A stretch of DNA of 64,000 nt from assembly GCA_032718865.1 (NCBI GenBank), contig JALUTQ010000003.1, positions 402,001 to 466,000 on the forward strand, given 5' to 3'. Source of the stretch: Tilletia caries (Eukaryota; Basidiomycota; Exobasidiomycetes; Tilletiales; Tilletiaceae). Below, one piece after another: positions 21,361 to 32,400 of this stretch (its first letter is position 1; every line of letters begins with the position of its first letter). A model generated the notes under the pieces. It was not told the origin of the DNA, made no database searches, and was given only the letters and a program-made list of their open reading frames with translations. Both the position numbers and the translations under genes were made by a program.

Positions 21361-23332
21361 TTTAGTTAAGGGGTTATAGGGCGGCTCCCGCCTTACGGCC
21401 GTAAGCTTTTTGCCATTCAGGCTCGTAGTTTGGGACTTTTTCTTCGCAACTACCAACACAACACACCATTCTGAATCAGTAGACCCTTGACCAAATCTAG
21501 TCCTGCAACTTCTGGCACAGGTTTCGTGGTTGTAGCATCAGAATTGACTGATCTGTCCTTGAGCCAAAGTTTGGGTTTTCCTTACATAAGCACAGAGTGC
21601 AGAAATCTTGCATACGTAATCAGTTCATTTCGACACTCGACAGACGACAACCAACACCGCCAGCCTTTCTTCACGCTTCCATCGAAGCCCGACAAGCATC
21701 ATGCGAATTGAACAATCCCCTCCGATTTCTTTTTAACTCGCTCTCTGCTCACCAAGGTTCAAGTTAATGATGCTCACCGCTGTTTTGCTTTTTCTTGCTT
21801 AACCTGATGGCTGATACCACTTACCCATACCAGTCTCTGCTTTGTTCCCATTCTGAGTCCGGCCCAGCAGTCAGCACTCCCGAATTGTCATCCAAGGTAA
21901 GCCTCGTGTTTATACGCGCATCTGCATCAGGTGCTCCGGGTTAGGTCCTTACTCACCCATTCGTTTTTCAGCTCTCTGCTCTTATGAATCCGGTCGACGT
22001 CGTCAAGATGAGTAGACTGACTTTCCTCACTCACCATGCCCCATCGGACAGCTCTCTCCCTCGACAAAGCCGCTGCCAAGGTTGCTCCCAAAGCACACCA
22101 CCTCGTCATCTCCAACCCCGTCAACTCCACCGTGCCCATCGTCGCCGAGGTCTTCAAGTCTTTACGACCCCAAGCGGTGGGTTTTTCCCCCCGACCCCCT
22201 CTCCTTCTTCTAACAGCTCTGACGCTTCATGAGTTAAAATGGTGCTCATCACTGCATATCTTCGTACAGTCTGTTCTGTGTCACGGGTCACCACCTTTGA
22301 CATCACACGCGCCTCCACCTTCCACTTCGACATTGCCAACGTCAAGCCCGCCGAGGTCAATGTGTCCGTCGTCGGTGGCCACCTTCGGCGTCACCATTGT
22401 GCTTCTCCTCTCTCAAGTCGCCCAGGGTTCCATACTCCAATAGTATGTTCAACACTGGACCTGACCCTGACCTGACGGCTGACCTGACCTGACCTGACCT
22501 GATCTGACTTTCTTTCTGCTGTGCTCTTGCCTCTTCTATATTCCCTTACCTTCGCATCAAGCTCTGTTGGCATTCCTTTGCCCATTCGTCTCCGGTCTCA
22601 GCCTTCACCCGTCTTCTACGTCCCTTCCGTCTGCTTCCCCGGCCGCTTATGTTTCCTATCCCCTAACCTCTCCTTCTGCATTAGCCTCACGCTTTTTTCT
22701 CCTCAGTCTTTTTAATCTTATCTTCATTGCGCTCGCAGCTATTCTCCGTCTTGTTTGTCAATTGTCTCTCTCTGCGCGAAGCCATCATATGACATATCAT
22801 TCTTTGCTTTCTGCTTCCTTGGTAGATACAGCCGTGCGGGATGATTACGTGTGTGAAGTTCCTCAATCCCTTTTTCACGCAAGTTTGATCAACATTCAAA
22901 ATGTTACATGGACAATGATATAGATGCTCGTAGCTACGATCGCAAGTCGCAGCCGCATGGCGAAGCAGACGAAGGGTAGCGAAGCTACCTTGAGCTTCTG
23001 CGTAGCCGTGCTGGGCTGAGATTTGGTGACCTTTCTGATACAAAAGATTCGCGAAAAAGGGGAGGGGGGGAGAGGACGCCCCCAGTCACGTCTTCGCACA
23101 TCTCTACCAGGTCATAAGGGTCTGAGGTCCACATCGAGTCTGAGGGACACCCTGGCCTCTGGGCTTCAGCCGACAGCCAGGTCACTATGGTTCCAAGGCG
23201 TAAGTTGCTGCTACTTAACTTTGTTGACTAAGTCTGTATTTAAATCCCACTCCCAGCCCCCAGCGACCTGTTATTCAACAAGGCGAAAAAGTTAGGGGAA
23301 CACTCTGGTAAGGTACGCACCCAGGTCAGGAA
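21361..23332. repeat. Array unit 6 (long form)
   Basis: MDH fragment at about 21,984-22,443. The extra block recurs at 23,036-23,167 (132 bp), 5,661 bp after the one in unit 3, that is three units later. It differs from the unit 3 block mainly in A and G run lengths. Confidence 0.95.
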
Positions 23333-25176
23333 TTTAGTTAAGGGGTTATAGGGCGGCTCCCGCCTTACGGCCGTAAGCTTTTTGCCATTCAGGCTCGTAG
23401 TTTGGGACTTTTTCTTCGCAACTACCAACACAACACACCATTCTGAATCAGTAGACCCTTGACCAAATCTAGTCCTGCAACTTCTGGCACAGGTTTCGTG
23501 GTTGTAGCATCAGAATTGACTGATCTGTCCTTGAGCCAAAGTTTGGTTTTTCCTTACATAAGCACAGAGTGCAGAAATCTTGCATACGTAATCAGTTCAT
23601 TTCGACACTCGACAGACGACAACCAACACCGCCAGCCTTTCTTCACGCTTCCATCGAAGCCCGACAAGCATCATGCGAATTGAACAATCCCCCTCGATTT
23701 CTTCTTAACCGCTCTCTGCTCACCAAGGTTCAAGTTAATGATGCTCACCGCTGTTTTGCTTTTTCTTGCTTAACCTGATGGCTGATACCACTTACCCATA
23801 CCAGTCTCTGCTTTGTTCCCATTCTGAGTCCGGCCCAGCAGTCAGCACTCCCGAATTGTCATCCAAGGTAAGCCTCGTGTTTATACGCGCATCTGCATCA
23901 GGTGCTCCGGGTTAGGTCCTTACTCACCCATTCGTTTTTCAGCTCTCTGCTCTTATGAATCCGGTCGACGTCGTCAAGATGAGTAGACTGACTTTCCTCA
24001 CTCACCATGCCCCATCGGACAGCTCTCTCCCTCGACAAAGCCGCTGCCAAGGTTGCTCCCAAAGCACACCACCTCGTCATCTCCAACCCCGTCAACTCCA
24101 CCGTGCCCATCGTCGCCGAGGTCTTCAAGTCTTTACGACCCCAAGCGGTGGGTTTTTCCCCCCGACCCCCCTCTCCTTCTTCTAACGGCTCTGACGCTTC
24201 ATGAGTTAAAATGGTGCTCATCACTGCATATCTTCGTACAGTCTGTTCTGTGTCACGGGTCACCACCTTTGACATCACACGCGCCTCCACCTTCCACTTC
24301 GACATTGCCAACGTCAAGCCCGCCGAGGTCAATGTGTCCGTCGTCGGTGGCCACCTTCGGCGTCACCATTGTGCTTCTCCTCTCTCAAGTCGCCCAGGGT
24401 TCCATACTCCAATAGTATGTTCAACACTGGACCTGACCTGACCTGACGGCTGACCTGACCTGACCTGACCTGATCTGACTTTCTTTCTGCTGTGCTCTTG
24501 CCTCTTCTATATTCCCTTACCTTCGCATCAAGCTCTGTTGGCATTCCTTTGCCCATTCGTCTCCGGTCTCAGCCTTCACCCGTCTTCTACGTCCCTTCCG
24601 TCTGCTTCCCCGGCCGCTTATGTTTCCTATCCCCTAACCTCTCCTTCTGCATTAGCCTCACGCTTTTTTCTCCTCAGTCTTTTTAATCTTATCTTCATTG
24701 CGCTCGCAGCTATTCTCCGTCTTGTTTGTCAATTGTCTCTCTCTGCGCGAAGCCATCATATGACATATCATTCTTTGCTTTCTGCTTCCTTGGTAGATAC
24801 AGCCGTGCGGGATGATTACGTGTGTGAAGTTCCTCAATCCCTTTTTCACGCAAGTTTGATCAACATTCAAAATGTTACATGGACAATGATATAGATGCTC
24901 GTAGCTACGATCGCAAGTCGCAGCCGCATGGCGAAGCAGACGAAGGGTAGCGAAGCTACCTTGAGCTTCTGCGTAGCCGTGCTGGGCTGAGATTTGGTGA
25001 CCTTTCAGCCGACAGCCAGGTCACTATGGTTCCAAGGCGTAAGTTGCTGCTACTTAACTTTGTTGACTAAGTCTGTATTTAAATCCCACTCCCAGCCCCC
25101 CCAGCGACCTGTTATTCAACAAGGCGAAAAAAAAGTTAGGGGAACACTCTGGTAAGGTACGCACCCAGGTCAGGAA
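23333..25176. repeat. Array unit 7
   Basis: Short form; MDH fragment at about 23,955-24,415. It carries the GGTTTTTCC and GTAAGCC variants together, shared with units 8 and 9. Confidence 0.95.
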
Positions 25177-27020
25177 TTTAGTTAAGGGGTTATAGGGCGG
25201 CTCCCGCCTTACGGCCGTAAGCTTTTTGCCATTCAGGCTCGTAGTTTGGGACTTTTTCTTCGCAACTACCAACACAACACACCATTCTGAATCAGTAGAC
25301 CCTTGACCAAATCTAGTCCTGCAACTTCTGGCACAGGTTTCGTGGTTGTAGCATCAGAATTGACTGATCTGTCCTTGAGCCAAAGTTTGGTTTTTCCTTA
25401 CATAAGCACAGAGTGCAGAAATCTTGCATACGTAATCAGTTCATTTCGACACTCGACAGACGACAACCAACACCGCCAGCCTTTCTTCACGCTTCCATCG
25501 AAGCCCGACAAGCATCATGCGAATTGAACAATCCCCCCCTCGATTTCTTTTTAACCGCTCTCTGCTCACCAAGGTTCAAGTTAATGATGCTCACCGCTGT
25601 TTTGCTTTTTCTTGCTTAACCTGATGGCTGATACCACTTACCCATACCAGTCTCTGCTTTGTTCCCATTCTGAGTCCGGCCCAGCAGTCAGCACTCCCGA
25701 ATTGTCATCCAAGGTAAGCCTCGTGTTTATACGCGCATCTGCATCAGGTGCTCCGGGTTAGGTCCTTACTCACCCATTCGTTTTTCAGCTCTCTGCTCTT
25801 ATGAATCCGGTCGACGTCGTCAAGATGAGTAGACTGACTTTCCTCACTCACCATGCCCCATCGGACAGCTCTCTCCCTCGACAAAGCCGCTGCCAAGGTT
25901 GCTCCCAAAGCACACCACCTCGTCATCTCCAACCCCGTCAACTCCACCGTGCCCATCGTCGCCGAGGTCTTCAAGTCTTTACGACCCCAAGCGGTGGGTT
26001 TTTCCCCCCGACCCCCCTCTCCTTCTTCTAACGGCTCTGACGCTTCATGAGTTAAAATGGTGCTCATCACTGCATATCTTCGTACAGTCTGTTCTGTGTC
26101 ACGGGTCACCACCTTTGACATCACACGCGCCTCCACCTTCCACTTCGACATTGCCAACGTCAAGCCCGCCGAGGTCAATGTGTCCGTCGTCGGTGGCCAC
26201 CTTCGGCGTCACCATTGTGCTTCTCCTCTCTCAAGTCGCCCAGGGTTCCATACTCCAATAGTATGTTCAACACTGGACCTGACCTGACCTGACGGCTGAC
26301 CTGACCTGACCTGACCTGATCTGACTTTCTTTCTGCTGTGCTCTTGCCTCTTCTATATTCCCTTACCTTCGCATCAAGCTCTGTTGGCATTCCTTTGCCC
26401 ATTCGTCTCCGGTCTCAGCCTTCACCCGTCTTCTACGTCCCTTCCGTCTGCTTCCCCGGCCGCTTATGTTTCCTATCCCCTAACCTCTCCTTCTGCATTA
26501 GCCTCACGCTTTTTTCTCCTCAGTCTTTTTAATCTTATCTTCATTGCGCTCGCAGCTATTCTCCGTCTTGTTTGTCAATTGTCTCTCTCTGCGCGAAGCC
26601 ATCATATGACATATCATTCTTTGCTTTCTGCTTCCTTGGTAGATACAGCCGTGCGGGATGATTACGTGTGTGAAGTTCCTCAATCCCTTTTTCACGCAAG
26701 TTTGATCAACATTCAAAATGTTACATGGACAATGATATAGATGCTCGTAGCTACGATCGCAAGTCGCAGCCGCATGGCGAAGCAGACGAAGGGTAGCGAA
26801 GCTACCTTGAGCTTCTGCGTAGCCGTGCTGGGCTGAGATTTGGTGACCTTTCAGCCGACAGCCAGGTCACTATGGTTCCAAGGCGTAAGTTGCTGCTACT
26901 TAACTTTGTTGACTAAGTCTGTATTTAAATCCCACTCCCAGCCCCCAGCGACCTGTTATTCAACAAGGCGAAAAAAAAGTTAGGGGAACACTCTGGTAAG
27001 GTACGCACCCAGGTCAGGAA
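25177..27020. repeat. Array unit 8
   Basis: Short form; MDH fragment at about 25,801-26,261. Several C and A runs are lengthened (for example AATCCCCCCCTCG near 25,535, GCGAAAAAAAAG near 26,968). Confidence 0.95.
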
Positions 27021-28863
27021 TTTAGTTAAGGGGTTATAGGGCGGCTCCCGCCTTACGGCCGTAAGCTTTTTGCCATTCAGGCTCGTAGTTTGGGACTTTT
27101 TCTTCGCAACTACCAACACAACACACCATTCTGAATCAGTAGACCCTTGACCAAATCTAGTCCTGCAACTTCTGGCACAGGTTTCGTGGTTGTAGCATCA
27201 GAATTGACTGATCTGTCCTTGAGCCAAAGTTTGGTTTTTCCTTACATAAGCACAGAGTGCAGAAATCTTGCATACGTAATCAGTTCATTTCGACACTCGA
27301 CAGACGACAACCAACACCGCCAGCCTTTCTTCACGCTTCCATCGAAGCCCGACAAGCATCATGCGAATTGAACAATCCCCCCTCGATTTCTTTTTTTAAC
27401 CGCTCTCTGCTCACCAAGGTTCAAGTTAATGATGCTCACCGCTGTTTTGCTTTTTCTTGCTTAACCTGATGGCTGATACCACTTACCCATACCAGTCTCT
27501 GCTTTGTTCCCATTCTGAGTCCGGCCCAGCAGTCAGCACTCCCGAATTGTCATCCAAGGTAAGCCTCGTGTTTATACGCGCATCTGCATCAGGTGCTCCG
27601 GGTTAGGTCCTTACTCACCCATTCGTTTTTCAGCTCTCTGCTCTTATGAATCCGGTCGACGTCGTCAAGATGAGTAGACTGACTTTCCTCACTCACCATG
27701 CCCCATCGGACAGCTCTCTCCCTCGACAAAGCCGCTGCCAAGGTTGCTCCCAAAGCACACCACCTCGTCATCTCCAACCCCGTCAACTCCACCGTGCCCA
27801 TCGTCGCCGAGGTCTTCAAGTCTTTACGACCCCAAGCGGTGGGTTTTTCCCCCCGACCCCCCTCTCCTTCTTCTAACGGCTCTGACGCTTCATGAGTTAA
27901 AAATGGTGCTCATCACTGCATATCTTCGTACAGTCTGTTCTGTGTCACGGGTCACCACCTTTGACATCACACGCGCCTCCACCTTCCACTTCGACATTGC
28001 CAACGTCAAGCCCGCCGAGGTCAATGTGTCCGTCGTCGGTGGCCACCTTCGGCGTCACCATTGTGCTTCTCCTCTCTCAAGTCGCCCAGGGTTCCATACT
28101 CCAATAGTATGTTCAACACTGGACCTGACCTGACCTGACGGCTGACCTGACCTGACCTGACCTGATCTGACTTTCTTTCTGCTGTGCTCTTGCCTCTTCT
28201 ATATTCCCTTACCTTCGCATCAAGCTCTGTTGGCATTCCTTTGCCCATTCGTCTCCGGTCTCAGCCTTCACCCGTCTTCTACGTCCCTTCCGTCTGCTTC
28301 CCCGGCCGCTTATGTTTCCTATCCCCTAACCTCTCCTTCTGCATTAGCCTCACGCTTTTTTCTCCTCAGTCTTTTTAATCTTATCTTCATTGCGCTCGCA
28401 GCTATTCTCCGTCTTGTTTGTCAATTGTCTCTCTCTGCGCGAAGCCATCATATGACATATCATTCTTTGCTTTCTGCTTCCTTGGTAGATACAGCCGTGC
28501 GGGATGATTACGTGTGTGAAGTTCCTCAATCCCTTTTTCACGCAAGTTTGATCAACATTCAAAATGTTACATGGACAATGATATAGATGCTCGTAGCTAC
28601 GATCGCAAGTCGCAGCCGCATGGCGAAGCAGACGAAGGGTAGCGAAGCTACCTTGAGCTTCTGCGTAGCCGTGCTGGGCTGAGATTTGGTGACCTTTCAG
28701 CCGACAGCCAGGTCACTATGGTTCCAAGGCGTAAGTTGCTGCTACTTAACTTTGTTGACTAAGTCTGTATTTAAATCCCACTCCCAGCCCCCAGCGACCT
28801 GTTATTCAACAAGGCGAAAAAGTTAGGGGAACACTCTGGTAAGGTACGCACCCAGGTCAGGAA
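27021..28863. repeat. Array unit 9 (last)
   Basis: Short form; MDH fragment at about 27,646-28,107. An extra A in the ATGGTGCTC region (27,900) changes the frame relation seen in other copies. The unit ends at CCCAGGTCAGGAA and unrelated DNA follows. Confidence 0.95.
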
Positions 28864-29151
28864 TCCAATAATCCCGAAGTCAGTCACGACAAAGGAGGGA
28901 CGCCGGTGGAAGGACTCTGAAGGGACACCGCCGAAACCATTACCCACGTAAAGATTGGTTCTTCTACATCACGCATATCCAGAGCTCTTTAGATACTTCA
29001 CAGGCGACCGCCATGTGAGTTCAGCTCGATTGCAAGAGAAAGGAAGGAGCATCAAACGATCTCGTCATTATAGCAGTCGAACGACATGCCAGGAGGAAAA
29101 GGAGAGCGAACGCAACCCAAAGAGAGCGAGGAAGGAAAGTGAACGACGGAG
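28864..29151. other. Spacer between array and retrotransposon
   Basis: This unique-looking sequence presumably contains the 3' terminal region of the DIRS-order element. I could not identify its terminal repeat by eye. No gene is supported. Confidence 0.5.
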
Positions 29152-30447
29152 TCACGGCGGGGCGGCCTCAGCAATGGCCGCCGCTGCGCGCTCTTGTGCC
29201 GGTAGTAGTCCGCGCGCGTATTCACGCAGGTACTTGAGAACCGAGTTCCCCTTCCAACCCCCGATGAGCTTGATGGACTTGATGTCCGTGCCCGTGTGCC
29301 AATACATGGTCGCGCCGCCGATACGGAAGGAATGGCCCTGGAAGGCCTCCTGACCGGACCGGACGAGGGCAGCGTTAAAGGTTGCGAGGAACTTGGTCTT
29401 GGAAAGTGGGAGAACAAGTGTTGAACCAGGCATCGATGATGAGCGGAAAGCGAAGAGAGCAGTGGTAGCGAGCTCGTGGACCGGAACAGGAGAGAGCCGG
29501 AGATGGTTGTCGAAGGCTTCGACAGGGCAGAGGGCCCCACCGACCTTGACGATGTGTTTCTGTTGACCTTTCTCCTTAGTCGTCTTCGTCCACGGCAGAT
29601 TGACACGTATGATCTCCTTGCCGTTCAGGATTTGACGGTGTGACTGGATCGAGGCTCGCGTTGCGTTGTGAGAAGGCGTGAATGCTGGTGTGGAAGGAGA
29701 CGTTGTCTCCCCGAGTCGACAGACCGCCCACCAAGAGAAAAGGGAACACGCCCACACTGCGGCGTGAAGAGGATCAGAGTCGATATTGAGATGCGCCTTG
29801 ACGGCGTGCAGATGCGCTGCAAGGATCGGAGGCCGAAGGTCGTTGGCGGGAGGTTGGAAGTGTTTGAGCCCTCGAAGGGCGTAGGTTACCTGGGGAAAGA
29901 TGACCCAGTCATGACCCCACAGCCGATGCCAAGTCGCCACAGCCCCTAGGTACTTCTTGGCCGTGTCGGTCCGTATCTTTGCGACGAAGGAAGAGACGAA
30001 CGCGAGGAGAAGTCCACCTGACGGTGGACACCGGTCCTGGATTGGGATGCCGGCACAGTCGCAGAAGGAACAGAACTTGATGATGCCGGTGCTGTACGAG
30101 ACACAGGTGGACTCCTCGAGGGAGAACTCCAGCACCTCGTTGACCGAGCCCCGCATGAGGCCAGAAGGGTCGAATTGGAAACCGGAAGAAGTTGAAAGAG
30201 AAGAAGCTGGGCCCGGCGAAGGGGCCCACCGAAAGATCCGATTGGCTGCCGTAATGAATCGCTCCTCGCAGATGGCTACGTGCGATGGGAGCTCATCAGT
30301 CGCGCCACGGATCGCTGGGGGAAAGAAATGAGTCGGAGCTGGCGGCCTCGTCGATGTTGGCGCCCCCGCGACCGACGACGAAGCCCTCCTCCTCTTCTCC
30401 ACCGCCCGGTGCTCATTGAGCACTTGGTTGAGCCCCCCGTACGTCAT
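29152..30447 (-). CDS. Tyrosine recombinase of the DIRS-order element
   Basis: An open frame of 431 residues from the ATG at 30,447; the frame is open further upstream to about 30,591. The C-terminal catalytic part holds the first Arg in AVCRLGE, the HxxR box in GHSFRIGG, the following GGWKGNS and the nucleophile Tyr in LKYLRE, so the R-HxxR-Y set appears complete. An N-terminal SAM-like region (SYSTGIIKFCSFCDCAGI, then KKYLGAVATWHRLWG) matches the core-binding domain. In these elements the enzyme inserts a circular cDNA without making a target duplication. It overlaps the end of the RNase H frame by 35 bp in a different frame. This is the best-preserved part of the element. Confidence 0.85.
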   Translation of the reverse strand: MTYGGLNQVLNEHRAVEKRRRASSSVAGAPTSTRPPAPTHFFPPAIRGATDELPSHVAICEERFITAANRIFRWAPSPGPASSLSTSSGFQFDPSGLMRGSVNEVLEFSLEESTCVSYSTGIIKFCSFCDCAGIPIQDRCPPSGGLLLAFVSSFVAKIRTDTAKKYLGAVATWHRLWGHDWVIFPQVTYALRGLKHFQPPANDLRPPILAAHLHAVKAHLNIDSDPLHAAVWACSLFSWWAVCRLGETTSPSTPAFTPSHNATRASIQSHRQILNGKEIIRVNLPWTKTTKEKGQQKHIVKVGGALCPVEAFDNHLRLSPVPVHELATTALFAFRSSSMPGSTLVLPLSKTKFLATFNAALVRSGQEAFQGHSFRIGGATMYWHTGTDIKSIKLIGGWKGNSVLKYLREYARGLLPAQERAAAAIAEAAPP

Positions 30448-32400
30448 CAAGGAACGGTTGGACGGGGGCTGGGATGTTGAAAGCAGGCAGCATGGGACCG
30501 GGAGGGAACTCCCCCCGGGAAGGACCGTCGGCCGGGTTGCTGGCCGTCGGAACGTACTTGATGCGCAGCTCAAACTTGTGAGCGCGCTCAAGGTTAACGA
30601 TCCTTTTCAGGACCGTGTTGGCCTGTCGGCCTCGGCACCGTCCGAACCGAAAGGCACCAATGACACCCTGGTTGTCACTGTGGATCAAGATCGAATGACC
30701 AGCCCCGCCCATCTCGATGGCGACGAGCAAGCCAAACTCGAGTGCGACCGCCTCCGCCCATAGGATCTGGCACGACTCCTGTTGCCATCCGGGCCGGAAT
30801 TTGAAAGCTGCCCATCGATCTCCGCTCGTGATCCCGATGCCCCACTCCGTGGAGGCGTCCACGAAGATGTCGTGTGGGAACGGCGGGCCCGGAGCAGCAA
30901 AGCTTCTGCGCAAGGGGGGGAGCCGAGGGCCTTCAGCCAAACCTTGGCTTCGTCCTGGACTCGGGCTGGGATAAACCTGTGCTGGAACAGGTCGTCCCTA
31001 TCGAAGACCCCGAGGAACTCGGCGAAGTCGGCGAGGTGGGGGCCCAGGTCCCTAGCCATAATCACGATGTGCTGAAGGCACCCGAAGACCCTCTCCACGT
31101 CCTTGAGGCGTACGTGGCCCGACTTGGTGAAGGGAAGCACCCGCTCTCGGTACTTCGCCGCCTTGTCCTCTGGGAGTTGAACGACGAACGTGTGGACATT
31201 GAATTCGAAGCCGAGGTATCTGACCTCGCTCGCGAACTCCGATCTCTTCTCCGGGTGCCACGGGAACCCCAGGGGCTCCGTGACCGCGAGCACATTGTCG
31301 AGCAGCAGGTCGGAGGACGGGGGCTTCATAAAGACGAAGTCGTCCACCCATTTCACAGCCCGGAGGCCAACCTCCGTGTCGAAGTGGGCGTGGATGATGG
31401 CGAGGGTGGCATCGGCCACCGAGCCCCACACCCCTGTCGCCGAGGCTAACCCGAACGGGAGTCTCGTGTCGATAATGAACCATCCAGAGGGCGCCAGGAT
31501 CACGAGGCCTGGCCACTGATCCTTGGCCGCCCCCACAGCCCGGAAAGCCTCACTCGCGTCTGCCATCGCAGCCAGCGAGCCCGGCGGCATGAAGCGCGCC
31601 TGTGGACGAGAAGAAACAGAAGTCAGCACAGTCGAACGACGTGTGAGAAAGGGAGGACCAGCACCGTGTACCGTCACCGGGGTCGGCGAACGCCAGACCC
31701 CCCCAAAGCCCAATGGCCCTCCGTCGGCGAACGCCAGACGGAGAAGACGGGGCAGCCGACCGGCATGCCCCGCTGCGCAGTCGACCGACATGCGCGCGCT
31801 CCGCTGAGACCGAACGGCACTCAGGGATGGTGGTCAATCGACACACCGGCAGTGACCGAACGGTACACAGTCCAACCGAACCCAAGTCGGCTCGATCGAG
31901 CTCGACAACGGAGACAGGGGAAAAGGAAGAAACTCACCAGGCCTACAAAGTCCCAGTAGCCATGCCAGGCGCAAACGAACTCATCGGACGCGATGTAGTT
32001 GTAGATCGCCGGGTACTCCCCCTTCCGCGGATAGCTGAAGTCCTGTACCATCCTCCACTTGCCGTTCGGTTTCGGAACCAATCCCAGCGGCGATGTCTGG
32101 AACGGCCCGACGAGGTCCTCGACCTCCTCCTTCGTATAAGGCCCGCAGGCCCTCCCCAATCCGATCTCCTTCTCAATCGCCGAGTTAAGAGTCTTGAGGT
32201 CCGAGGTCGCCGACTTGTGGTTGGGCGGTGTCCTCGTGACCGTGATTGGGGGGATTCCGAAGTTAAACCCATTCTCCAGGCCTTCCACCAACTCTAGGAA
32301 GGCCGACAGCAGATTGTGGTGCTCCAGTAGCGTCTTGAACCCCTCACTGCGGAGAGGGCTCGAGACGGGATCAAGCGGAGGCTTGGTGCCCAGTGTCTCC
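30413..32400 (-). pseudogene. Reverse transcriptase-RNase H of the DIRS-order element (frameshifted)
   Basis: RT begins around 32,400 in the +1 frame relative to gag. It shows TSPLGLVPKPNGKWRMVQDF, motif A in MADASEAFRAV, motif B in RLPFGLASATG and the active-site box as WVDDF instead of YxDD. A GT-AG interval at 31,937-31,600 (338 nt) separates ...WHGYWDFVGL from ARFMPPGSLAAM and must be removed to join motif A in frame. RNase H follows: FVDASTEWGIG, the ILWAEAVALEFG helix, LIHSDNQG and NPADGPSRG. Between the RT connection (KVWLKALGSPP) and RNase H the frame changes at seven C residues (30,915-30,921); an eighth C would restore it. Probably a one-base loss, although programmed frameshifting cannot be excluded from sequence alone. 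Confidence 0.8.

Larger units (their letters stand above)
12015..28863. repeat. Tandem array of nine ~1.84 kb units carrying a malate dehydrogenase pseudogene
   Basis: Nine complete head-to-tail units begin at 12015, 13853, 15701, 17669, 19512, 21361, 23333, 25177 and 27021. Lengths are 1838, 1848, 1968, 1843, 1849, 1972, 1844, 1844 and 1843 bp. Each starts TTTAGTTAAGGGGTTATAGG and ends with ACCCAGGTCAGGAA; the last unit stops cleanly at 28,863 where unrelated sequence begins. By eye the units differ by only a handful of substitutions and homopolymer changes each, so the amplification is recent or homogenised. Units 3 and 6 carry a 129-132 bp extra block. No unit has an intact gene. Confidence 0.97.

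Noticed and set aside
12015..28863. CRISPR or rDNA-type array
   Set aside because: The period is ~1.84 kb with no short repeat-spacer pattern, and no rRNA sequence is present in the unit.
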